A stretch of 64,000 bases of DNA from Pogostemon cablin. Lineage: Eukaryota; Streptophyta; Magnoliopsida; Lamiales; Lamiaceae. The notes under the pieces were generated by a model. It saw only the letters and a program-made list of their open reading frames with translations. It did not search any database and was not told the origin of the DNA. The position numbers were made by a program, and so were the translations under genes. This document shows, piece after piece, positions 1 to 10,023 of this stretch; the first letter of the stretch is position 1, and each line of letters starts with the position of its first letter. Location: the NCBI GenBank assembly GCA_023678885.1, contig CM042993.1, forward strand, positions 5,106,501-5,170,500. The letters run 5' to 3'.

Positions 1-1268
1 CCAGAAGGTATTATCACCTCATAATTAGCTTCTATTAAGTTAGATGTTCCACCCAGCTTCCTCACATACTCAGTTGATACAAATGAATGTGTTGCTCCGG
101 AATCAAATAGCACATAGGTAGAAATGCCAAAAATAGAAAACTTACCAGCGACAACTGAGGGGTTCGCATCTGCCTCCTCCCGCGTCAAAGTGTATACTCT
201 TGCTGGAACTCTCACTTGTTGCCCTTGTTTCCCTTTCTTAGGACAAGTAATAGTCATATGTCCTTTCTCTCCACATGTGTAACATGTTCTCGGAGGCATG
301 TGACACTCTCCACCATGTGGTCTAAAACAATTTGGACACATCGGTAGAGGCGGCGCCTGTGGCATTTTCCCTTGATCGAACCTAGGACGCTTATTTGGTT
401 CTCCTTGTCCTTGTCCTTGCTCCACTTGAAAATTTAATTTCGGCCTCTGAAATGGCATCGACCTCTTATCATTTCTCCCAAACTGCTGCACCGGTTTCTG
501 TTGAAATTGACGTCTGACAGCTTGCGCTTGTCTGATCCTCATCTCTGCTTGTTCAGCAATCTGAGCCCTTTCTGCCACTTGTGAGTATGTTGCTCCATGC
601 AGTCCCGCCATACTCACATCTCTGAAAAGCTCAGGCCTTAAGCCTTCCACGAATCTTTCCACTTTTAATGCCTCCGTACTCACCATATGTTCTGCAAACC
701 TTGACAACAGTTCAAACTTACGAAGGTAATCTGTGACTGTCATGCCACCTTGCCTCAACTGTATGAAATCGTTCATCTTCATGGCTCTCACTGGTGCGGT
801 AAAGTACTTGTTTCTGAAAAGTTCCTTGAACCTTTCCCATGTCATATTCGTGGCATCCTCGATACTTTTAATCGTATCCCACCAGTGGCCTGCACTTCCT
901 CGTAACATGAAAGAAGCACACAGCACTCTGTCCCCCTCTAGAATTCTACTGTATTGAAACATGTTTTCCACCGTGCGTAACCAATCCTCTGCATCTGTGG
1001 GATCTGCTGCGTCCTCAAATATTGGAGGGCTCAGCTTTCGAAATCTTTCACAAACAATTTCCACACGTTCTACTTGACGTTGATTGTGATTAATATTAAC
1101 CTCTAGCTGTCCACCTATATCTCTCTGTTGAATCAGTTGTTGTATCTGTTGGGACTGGCGCTCTACCAGTTCCATCAGGCGAGTAATCATCGCATTATTT
1201 TCTTCAGTAGGTGTTATTTGCTCAGCAACTCTATCACTTTCAGAACTTTCACCCATAATTCTTTCCAT
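1..1268 (-). CDS. Ty3/gypsy gag-protease polyprotein, N-terminal part (runs off window)
   Basis: Reading the minus strand from the ATG at 1268 gives an open frame of 422 codons that reaches the window edge without a stop. A TAG just upstream of the ATG supports this start; a second in-frame ATG lies at 1256. The protein begins MERIMGESSESD. It has a Gln-rich region, a plant retrotransposon gag domain (about residues 80-200, with GSAGHWWD and RQGGMTVTDYLRKF), and a CCHC zinc knuckle C-Y-T-C-G-E-K-G-H-M-T-I-T-C (plus 242-283, residues about 329-342). An aspartic protease active site DSGATHSF follows (plus 82-104, residue about 389). In this family gag packages the element RNA and the protease matures the polyprotein; reverse transcriptase and integrase would lie left of the window. 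The primer site and LTR are directly upstream. The frame is intact as far as visible, so the copy may be fairly young. Confidence 0.9.
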   Translation of the reverse strand, partial: MERIMGESSESDRVAEQITPTEENNAMITRLMELVERQSQQIQQLIQQRDIGGQLEVNINHNQRQVERVEIVCERFRKLSPPIFEDAADPTDAEDWLRTVENMFQYSRILEGDRVLCASFMLRGSAGHWWDTIKSIEDATNMTWERFKELFRNKYFTAPVRAMKMNDFIQLRQGGMTVTDYLRKFELLSRFAEHMVSTEALKVERFVEGLRPELFRDVSMAGLHGATYSQVAERAQIAEQAEMRIRQAQAVRRQFQQKPVQQFGRNDKRSMPFQRPKLNFQVEQGQGQGEPNKRPRFDQGKMPQAPPLPMCPNCFRPHGGECHMPPRTCYTCGEKGHMTITCPKKGKQGQQVRVPARVYTLTREEADANPSVVAGKFSIFGISTYVLFDSGATHSFVSTEYVRKLGGTSNLIEANYEVIIPS

Positions 1269-1417
1269 TTTGTCTACCAACTACAAGTCCTACACCACAT
1301 GACCAATATAATTTATAAAATATATAACAACACAGAAGGAAAATAACACTTACACGCAAAGCTGCTCTCCCAAGGAATGAGTTCATGTACATAGATAGTC
1401 TGCAGGACCCAAACCGT

Positions 1418-1429
1418 GCTCTGATACCA
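1418..1429 (-). promoter_or_regulatory. Primer-binding site of the gypsy element (initiator tRNA-Met)
   Basis: The minus strand reads TGGTATCAGAGC, complementary to the 3' end of plant initiator tRNA-Met. It lies 3 bp inside the LTR edge at 1433 and upstream of gag, exactly where minus-strand DNA synthesis would be primed. This fixes the element's orientation as minus. Confidence 0.88.
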
Positions 1430-1954
1430 CTCTGTCACGACCCACTTTTCATAACTTATAATTCTTTAATTAACATAAACATCATCATCATAAAATTTGC
1501 ACATATTTTTTTTTTCCTCACATAATATATATTATCCAAACGGCCATACCAGTTCAACATACATAACTGGTTTCTGACACCACTTCAATCCACACCAACA
1601 GTTGACAATATATATATATATATTTTTTATATATTACATAATAAAATATCAGCGGAAACAAAATAAACACACGGTCTAGCCCAACAGGTCGTCATCTATG
1701 TACATCCACTCGAAACCTTGTAGGAGCTCCACAGCTTTCACAGTACACCACCCACATACTCAAATATTATCAGGCTCACCTACAATGCATAAACTAGTGA
1801 GACAAAAATCTCAGTAAGTAGAAATCATGCATGACAATGCATGAAAATGCATTTATTTCCTAATCTACTAATTTGTCTCTTTTATTTAGAAAACTGTTCA
1901 CGTTGCGGGATCCCCACGACACACTTATGATATGCACCCCAAAAATGAACTCAA

Positions 1955-2086
1955 TGGGGACGATTTTTCCGAACCCCGACAATAGTGACGAGAACGATTT
2001 TTCCGAACTCTGACAAAGTGGTGGGGACAATTTTTCCGAACCCCTGACAAAAATGTCGGGAACGATTTTTCCGAACCCTGACAGAG
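1955..2086 (-). repeat. Minisatellite in the gypsy LTR, about 35-bp unit, four copies
   Basis: The core GATTTTTCCGAAC (one copy has ACAATTTTTCC) recurs at about 1961, 1995, 2028 and 2062, separated by variable GACAnnnTG-type spacers. On the element strand the core is GTTCGGAAAAATC. The array is downstream of the LTR TATA box, so it would lie in the transcribed leader. Its role is unknown. Confidence 0.8.
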
Positions 2087-2701
2087 ATGCATATATAGTG
2101 GCCGCACACACCATTAGTATCTTATTAATTTTGGAGAAAAACACTTTTCATGATTATGCATGGTATGCAACCAGTGCAATTAAATATATATCATAAATCA
2201 TTTATTACATCAATATCAACATTTAATAAAATAACAACTTAATTTAATTCACACAAATCCACATCACCTTGGATCACACGGATCTCTTATAATAACAACT
2301 CCATCTTGGATCACACAGATCCTTATAACCAACATCTTCTCAAGTCATACGGATATATTTTTAACAGTTCCCAATCACACAGATATATATAATACAATAA
2401 TATTATTTCAAATTACATAAATCCACAACTTGTATAATCAATTAATCTCAAATAATTCATAACATAATTAAATTAATCACAAATAATTCACAACATAATT
2501 ATCACATATTAATCACAAATAATTTACACACAACATAGTTATGCATTGTAGTTGGACTTCTACTTACTTCAACTCCGACAATTATAGACCCGTGAAGATC
2601 CGTAACTAATTCCTTCTTTCCCCCTCCGGCACACCCTCCTTCCTTCTCTCTCTCTTTTTTTTTCTCAATGATTTTGGGATGAGGTGATGAATTCCTCACC
2701 C

Positions 2702-2712
2702 CATATATATAG
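2702..2712 (-). promoter_or_regulatory. TATA box of the gypsy LTR
   Basis: On the minus strand the LTR reads CCTATATATATGGGGTGAGG here. It is the best TATA-like motif in the LTR with a GC-richer downstream flank, and would start transcription near 2670-2680, toward gag. This is inferred from motif and position only. Confidence 0.5.
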
Positions 2713-2848
2713 GCAAGGTTGGGGTAATAATAAAATTTTTTTTTTTTTAATAATATATATATATTATTTTATTATTATATTTTTAAAAAAACGGCTGATT
2801 GCAGCCTAGGATCACAAATTTCAAACTAGCAGCCACCAAAATTGACTT

Positions 2849-2850
2849 TA

Positions 2851-2882
<32 letters not shown>

Positions 2883-2938
2883 TTATTATTTAATATTATA
2901 TTATTATTATTATTATTATTATAAAAAAATACGTGTGA
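2849..2938. repeat. ATT-rich microsatellite in the LTR
   Basis: TTATTATTATT runs with short interruptions. The stretch lies in the 5' part of the LTR, upstream of its TATA box. Confidence 0.85.
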
Positions 2939-3164
2939 TACTCAATAATTAAGAAAAGTGTATTTATACACATAAAATAATTTACTCATATATCCAAATT
3001 AATACACGTAAATATTTATGCACACATATATTCACATATTGTCACCATTATTATCACAGATGTCTCAAATAAAATGTAAAGATAAATAAAATTGAGAAAC
3101 AATTACCACATAATACAAATTAAATTATATAAACACACTAGTAGTAAGAAACTTGGGTATTACA

Positions 3165-3602
3165 ATACCAAACTCAATTAGACTAATGAATGAGCAACAC
3201 CAAAATTTTCTTCTTAATTGGTTCTAAAAGCTAAGCAACATGGACCAATGATGTCATAATGTGTTACATCCAAGTTTGTAGCTATAGTTTCTATCAATAA
3301 TGTCCCATTTGAGTATCCACCTTACTACAATTTTTTATCACCATGTAACCACTATATATAAATATCATACTATGAATAATATTTTTGGCTTTTTTTTTTT
3401 AAAATTAAAAGACTTCCTCCGTTAAGTAGGCACATTTATTTGGATGGAATACTCCAAAGTTAAATCAAAATGAATAGTTATTTCAGCCTTTGAGTAATGT
3501 ATCGAGACATACTTTCCTACAATCAAATTTAAATGTGTGTGTTTTTTTTTTTGGAAAAATACATTTTAAAATACCGTTTATTACTTCTTAAACTAACTTG
3601 TA

Positions 3603-3660
<58 letters not shown>

Positions 3661-4924
3661 TCTATCATGCAAAAGAGTAAATATTACTTTATCAACCCAT
3701 TAAATAAAAGTTCCAAACATTGTAGATGGCCACCTGATTATATGTTTTTTCAAAAAAAAAAATTACATTAATGTGTTGAGCTTGATTAAATGTTGAATTT
3801 AGCTAATTAAATACTTTGTTTGTACCAATTATATAAGCCGATTTGTCTTTTTTGATTTCCTAATTTAATGTAGGCTAGTTTCTATTTGTAGGAACAATTT
3901 TTTTAAATTAATTTACTTTTACAAACCCTATTTACTACTATACATTATGATAATAATCGGGGATGACTAATTAAAAACCATGTGGTTTATTATACTTTTC
4001 TTCCTAAACTTATTCCAAATCATTTATTATGCAAAACACAAAGATGAAAGAAGAAGGAATAATTAATTTAATGCAGAATAATTAAATGCAGGATTACTTT
4101 AATACAGGTTGGCGAAAGAGATTTTGTTGACTAAATGAGAGACGTTTGGGCCAAGTTTTATTACTAAAATACCCTTAAAGCGCCGTTACACCCACGGGCC
4201 CATTGTCTTCATGTCGTATTTATTGCCGCCAATACCCCTATCTATTTCTATTTTGTGAACATTTTTCCTTTTTTTTTTAATCAAATAATAAAGTGATCAA
4301 ATTTTATACTAAAAAATAAAATATTATTTTATTACATAAAATTATTTCTACTATTACAATATCTACAAATACGTTAATTTTCTTTTTATATATACTATTA
4401 CATTATTATCATTATTATACGCATTTATTTAATTTACAATTGAAATGTTTGAGCTATAAATATTTATGTTGGCTATATTTGAATTGTATATGAAATTTAA
4501 ATGATAATTTTAGCGAATAATTTTGTTTCTAATATGCAATTTCAAATGTGTTAATGTAAATTTAGTTTTTCTATACTAATTAATTTCCTTTGTCTTTAAT
4601 TTTAATTTCATAAAGGAGAACTGCAAGTTTTTTATTAGAAATAATCCATTTACTTGATTTTATTTTTTAAATCAAGTTATGAAATCCAGACTTTGATCAA
4701 AGGAATTCGAACGTAGAGTTATGTAGGACAATATTAAGAAGATCAATAATTTAAATTTAATATTTATCTCAACTCTTTATTTAATTCGAATTTTCTATCA
4801 TCCTATCTTATTTTCTCAAGAAATGGATTATAGTGTAATTAGGTAGAAAATAATATGGCAGCTTCGAATAATGACAAATTTTGTTACCGTTGAAATTTGA
4901 AAATGTTGTGCCATACTCCGTCTC
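3165..4924. other. Gene-free AT-rich stretch
   Basis: I see no convincing coding exon or RNA gene. The stretch holds the (TAA)n microsatellite, many homopolymer runs and a short GC-richer patch at about 4180-4240 with no recognisable function. Confidence 0.6.
3604..3660. repeat. (TAA)n microsatellite
   Basis: About 19 uninterrupted TAA units, likely length-variable between individuals. Confidence 0.97.
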
Positions 4925-4932
4925 CAGTGGAC

Positions 4933-5752
4933 TAGGGCTGAGCAACGGTCGGTTAATCGAACCGAACCGAACCGAATAGCGAAACCCGACTAAAACCGGA
5001 TTGAGGGTATTATTAACCGAAACCGAACCGGATATGACTGAAACCAAACTTTCACCGAACCGATTTACCGGTTCGATTACGGTCGGTAACCGAAAAAACC
5101 GAACTACTTATTGATGAAGGAGAAAAATAGAAAGTGTAAAGAAAAATTGAGGGTGTAAAGAAAATAGATCTCAGTTGGTGAGAGGAAGAAGGGAATCCGA
5201 AAGATCCGACGGTGGGGAATGTCAGGCCGCCACTACCTTATGCGGCGACAACATCACTGGCACTTTTACCGGCATCGATTGATGCCACAGGCCCACAACA
5301 GCATTCTATCGGAAGGCGACGGCGACGGAGGCCTCTTCGAATCATTATCTGCGATGAGGTCGACGTAGCGGGTGAGGTCGAGGTGGAGGAGGAAAGGGAA
5401 GATGAGGCGGAGACCTTGTGGTTGAACACTAGTTTGATTGAGTGAGTACATAGATGAGAAGTGTGAGAAGAAATGGAGAGTGAGAATATGGGTGCGGTGG
5501 AAAAAGATTTGAAATGAAGGCTGAACAGAATGGAGTGGGACTAGGGTTTCTTACATATGTATTAGGAAATTTCGGTTCGGTTCTTGGTTAACCGATTTTA
5601 GAAATTTTAAAATCATAACCGAACCGTAATACCAATTTTTCAATTTTTGAAAATCGATAACCGAACCGTATGTGTGGTCACCGAACCGATTTGAACGATT
5701 CGGTTCGATTTCGGTTGGTTTTTTTATTTTTATCGAATAGTGCTCACCCCTA
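4933..5752. mobile_element. Non-autonomous hAT-type element with 8-bp TSD
   Basis: Identical 8-bp copies CAGTGGAC flank the element (4925-4932 and 5753-5760). The ends are imperfect inverted repeats: TAGGGCTGAGCA on the left and, inverted, TAGGGGTGAGCA on the right. Inside each end lie arrays of ACCGAACCG-type words in opposite orientation (about 4950-5105 and 5565-5715), the subterminal repeat layout expected where a hAT transposase binds. No transposase is encoded. The centre (about 5160-5450) is much GC-richer and purine-rich, with an open frame of 77 codons that I do not recognise. It could be a captured gene fragment. Confidence 0.85.
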
Positions 5753-5907
5753 CAGTGGACTATGTTGATTTGCGATATTATAATTTTATTGACAATGACT
5801 TGTATACAACCTTCATTTTGGTGCAATCCCAATACAACCTCCTTCCTTTATTTTCAGTGTGTGTCTTTTTTTTTTTAAAACTGTTGCTGTTACTTTTTTT
5901 TTAATTT

Positions 5908-6415
5908 AATTTTAGGGATATAATTGCAATTTTACCCTTGTGGTTTAAGATATAATTTATCCATAAGATTTCGGGCATAATTGTAATTTTACCCTTGTGG
6001 TTTAGGATATAATTTATCTCCTAGGGTTTAGGGTATAATTATAACTTTACCCTTGTGGTTTAGGGTATAATTTATCCCCTAGGGTTTTGGGTTTATGATA
6101 TAATTGTAATTTTACCCTTGTGGTTTAGGGTATAATTTATCCCTGGGATTTAGGTTATAATTATAATTTTACCCTTGTGGTTTAGGGTATAATTTATCTC
6201 TAGAGTTTAGGGATTAGGGTATAATTGTAATTTTATCCTTGTGGTTTAGGGTATAATTTATCCCCTAGGGTTTAGGGTTTAGGGTATAATTATAATTTTA
6301 CCCCTGTGGTTAAGGGTATAATTTATTCCTAGGGTTTAGGGTTTAAGGTATAATTGTAATTTTACCCTTGTGGTTTAGGGTATAATTTATCCATAGGGTT
6401 TAGGGTATAATAGTC
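5908..6415. repeat. Minisatellite with telomere-like TTTAGGG words
   Basis: About eight units contain TATAATTGTAATTTTACCC, TTGTGGTTTAGG and TATAATTTATCCC. The anchor ACCCTTGTGG (one copy ATCCTTGTGG, one CCCCTGTGG) falls at about 5934, 5991, 6049, 6114, 6171, 6235, 6300 and 6364. Spacings are therefore 57-58 or 64-65 bp, and the 7-bp step matches one extra TTTAGGG heptamer in the longer units. It may come from an interstitial telomeric seed. Confidence 0.85.
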
Positions 6416-7098
6416 ATTTAAATAAAATAAATTTAAAAATAAAATAAAAAACAACATTAATGAAGGAGCATGAATTAATTAAGAAGAGTTGGGACCAAAG
6501 GTGTACCAATTGAATTGGTATACCCGATTGTATCCTAGTCCCTCTCAATTTTATTTTATACTCCTACATTTATTTATCAGCTCCCTCATTTCTTTTTTGT
6601 AAAATATAAGTATTGCTTTTACATATCATAATTTTGATAATATTTTATAACACGAATCGATTTATTATTAAAATACGATTATTATATATATATATAATTA
6701 AATTACTTTTATAATCATTATGTAGTATTATATGATCTTTTATAAATATATATTAATTACAATAACTATATTTTATTTTACTTAATAATTAACTGACTCG
6801 TCTCATATTATTAGAGTATCTCTATAAATTATACTCCATATATCCATTTAATTTTAGATGAATTATAATAAAATTCAGTAAGAGAACGTAATATATATAT
6901 TTAAATATAAAAAATTAACCCTAGACTATATATAAAGGTAAATGCTAATTATTCTGTTATTCCATAATTTGGTTGAATCATTCAATTATGGATGAATTGA
7001 TACTAAAAAATCTTCAAGAATTTAATAAACCTAAGAATCATCAAGTATTATAAAGATGGTATTATATATGTTAATAAAACTTGTAAAATGTAAAAAAA

Positions 7099-7296
7099 AC
7101 CTTCGGTTCTAAGGTGTCCGTTTGTTTTTTGCATGTGAATTAAGGAGTATTATTATTATATGTAAAGTGGGTAGTTGTATTAGAGGGAAGTTGTGGGCCA
7201 AATTGTGTACTTTTTTACTAAATAGGATAAATGAATACCTTTAAAATGGACACAAAAAATAGTAAAATAGACACCTTAGAAGCGGATGGAGGGAGT
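7099..7296. mobile_element. Degenerate Stowaway-like MITE
   Basis: The left end CTTCGGTTCTAAGGTGTCC faces a right end GGACACC-like segment followed by CGGATGGAGGGAGTA, the usual end of this family. Internal words (TATTATTATTATATGTAAAGTGGGT) are shared with other copies in the window (27477, 36500, 55785). Length is about 200 bp and there is no coding content. Confidence 0.6.
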
Positions 7297-7569
7297 AATA
7301 TGTAAAACCAATACTATACATGCAAATACTGATTGCATTACTTTGTTAATAATTTAATAGGTTATTACAACTCGCAATCTCTCTGTCGATTGTATTTTGA
7401 TTAATTAGTTTTAAGTAATATGCTTGGAAAATGTAGAATCCCACATAATGTAAGCACATTGTAATATAATTACACACTACTAAATAAATTTTTAAGTACA
7501 TTGAGTAGTTTAAAAAGATATGAGCGAAACACGCTCATAAGATAAATGATAAACTCTAGATCATAAAAT

Positions 7570-7885
7570 TATTGGGAATGTTTGGTTCATTAAAAATTAT
7601 TAAGTAGGTTGATGATAAGGCTTGAAAATGTTAAAGACAAGGAACACGCAGAGAATTGCATTAATTCTTTATTAGTTTCATGAGATATTATAACTCAAAA
7701 CTATTGTGAATGTTTGATCCATTAAAAATTATTAAGTAGATTAATAAGGCTTGAAACTCAAAACTATTGTGAATGTTTGATTCATTAAAAATTATTAAGT
7801 AGATTAATAAGGCTTGAAAATGTTAAAGACAAGAAATAAGTAGAGAATTGGATTCATTCTTTATTAGTTTCATGAGATATTATGG
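7570..7885. repeat. Local tandem duplication, about 60-130 bp units
   Basis: The segment GAATGTTTG..CATTAAAAATTATTAAGTAG..AAGGCTTGAAA occurs three times (about 7575, 7709, 7770). The first and third copies continue into a shared ATGTTAAAGACAAG..TTCATGAGATATTAT tail. A diverged relative is at about 37920-38040, so this is a dispersed repeat that has also duplicated locally. Confidence 0.75.
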
Positions 7886-8869
7886 CTCATCTCACCCTTA
7901 GATTCTTATCTAATGGCCTCTTGCTTTTAACTAACAGATTTATATGACATAAATTAAATTCGCTTAAGTGCAATTAGTGTATAAACTCCTCGTTTTTATT
8001 TAAAATTTAAAGCGCATGCAGCATATATTGTTAGTTGAATATACGAACCAAACATGCTTTTTAGCCTCAAATGTACATAATATTTTGCCAAAAATTTAAT
8101 TAGAAAAACACCTCTTTATTAAATTAAGGTGTTAAGGATCCATCCTGTAGTCACATGAAGAGCAGGAATTAAATTATACTTTAAATTATAGGACCATGTT
8201 GTGTAATAGTAATAATATTGGGATAGAGAGATAGAGGAATAATATAGGTATGAACTACAATCTCTCACTAATTTAATTAGGGTTTAATGAAATGTCCTCG
8301 CTGGCTCTAATTATCTGAATTTTCATAAATTGGTGGAATCAAATTAATAGCAATTTAATCACCGTTTTCACAATATTCATGTAATCATTAATGACAACTG
8401 AATCTTATTGATTTAATTGGCCTAAAATATGTGATACACCTAGACAGAATCTGACAGCTTCTTGCAGACCAGAGATTAGTTGTAATTAATCATCTCACAA
8501 CTATCTTGGTGAAGTCATAATTTCATGTAAATTTATACTTTCAGAAGCAATGCTGGGTATTAATTAACATTGGGAAGTTTAAATAAATTAGAAAAATATT
8601 TCACTAAATGTGTGGAAAGAAAAATATTTTGATCCTTCATTTATGATTTCAATCTTTTTACATTTGAAATTATAAAATCAATTGACAAAATTGGGATCCA
8701 CTATTATATGTGTTGGTTAGGAATGACATTTTGAAAAATGTGTTAGAAAAATTATTTGCTTGAGTGTGTTTACACAAATTTGAGTTTTAGTCTAACATTC
8801 ATATAATGAAAACATAAAAATTTATTAGAGCTTTTTAGAATTTTAAGTGAATTCGTCTATAGATCTAAA

Positions 8870-9130
8870 TCGCATATGTTGCTTTGTTCAATAGTTTATC
8901 TCTATTAGATTGTGGATGTTTTACTTTTATGCTCGATTGTTAGAGCTTTTTAATTTTTGTTATGTTGTTTCCCTATAGAAATGTAGTGATCCTCATTTAT
9001 TGAGGTGTTTAAATCTCCTTCATGGAGTGATTGTATTCCTTCTGTGGGGCTATGCTCTCTTGGTTTGATTAATCGAAGAGAACCTTGTAGTCTTTTTGAC
9101 TAGTATATAAAATCCTATCGTTTGATTAAA
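8870..9130 (+). mobile_element. Possible 5'-truncated LINE 3' tail
   Basis: A stretch without coding content reads like a LINE 3' UTR (GTCTTTTTGACTAGTATATAAAATCC) and ends in an A-rich tail (about 9127-9150). I see no target duplication and no reverse transcriptase. The call rests on texture alone. Confidence 0.25.
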
Positions 9131-10023
9131 AAAAAACATAAAAAAAAATATAAAAATTTAGGTGGGAAGGAGTATATTTTTCAAAAATTTGGGCCTTGGT
9201 TTTTTTTATTATTAATAGCCCATAATCATCTAGCAGATAATGATGCCGTCCATCTGGATCGCCTCAAGACTCTGGCCCATTTCATTAAATGATTAAGAAA
9301 ATGGGCAGGCTAGTATTAGTATGAGTCCATCAACCTTGGCCCATATATAAAGATAAACAAATTATGCAAAATTATGTTAGGGGCAAGAATATCAGCATCC
9401 GGACTCCTACGGATGACACATGTGGCAACTGCCATGCAATAAAAATCCAAAATCGTTTGAATTCTAAATGTTGATCCCTTTATCTTGAAATTTGTTATTC
9501 AATTCGCCCTAATAAAACCAACATATCAAAAGGGATCTATATTGTTTTTCAGGATCGAGGAAATTGGGGAAGATGAGGTACATAGGGAGGACTGCAATCA
9601 TCCTGTTCGATCAAATGATTCAGTGAAAGTTGGATTCAGTTTTATCCAATGGCGATTGTAAAATTAATATAATATACAAGTGATGATTGGAGAAGTGAAA
9701 TTCTGTTTTTTGAAATTGTGCGCTGTAGTAGTACCGCTTAGAGAATCGTCTCTGTTTCTCTGAAGGTTGAATTCCTTCATTACTTGGTTTAGGTATATTC
9801 TTATCAGTTGCCTATTTTTCTGCGGATTTTAAAGTTCATCAGAGTAAATGAGTTCGGGTTTGTCGGATTCCGTGTCGAAATTTTCATTTTTGCGGAGATG
9901 GTTGGACTCGGAGGTATGTTCTTATTAATACCAATCAAGAAATCTCACTGGTTGCAGTTCTGAATCATATTGTTGTAAGATGTGTTTGATTTATTTTTTT
10001 TATTGGTTGATCAGTCAATAGCA

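Larger units (their letters stand above)
1433..3164 (-). repeat. 5' LTR of the Ty3/gypsy element
   Basis: On the minus strand the LTR starts TGTAATACCCAAG (at 3164) and ends GGTCGTGACA (at 1433), with TG..CA ends and a length of 1732 bp. The primer-binding site and gag follow directly. It contains a 35-bp minisatellite (1955-2086), a TATA box (about 2702-2712) and an ATT-rich microsatellite (2849-2938). The partner LTR is outside the window, so its age cannot be judged. The bases after 3164 (ATACC) would be the target duplication, which cannot be checked here. Confidence 0.82.
6416..9560. other. Gene-free AT-rich region with MITE and repeat fragments
   Basis: No coding exon is recognisable. 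The region contains a degenerate Stowaway-like MITE (7099-7296), a local tandem duplication (7570-7885) and a possible LINE 3' tail (about 8870-9130). The rest is AT-rich DNA upstream of the polyprenol reductase gene. Confidence 0.55.

Noticed and set aside
733..957. Plus-strand open frame of 74 codons
   Set aside because: It is the shadow of the intact gypsy gag frame on the minus strand.
5212..5445. Open frame with an Arg-rich and Glu-rich product as a host gene
   Set aside because: It lies wholly within a hAT-type element, has no recognisable domain and overlaps open frames on the other strand; composition explains it.
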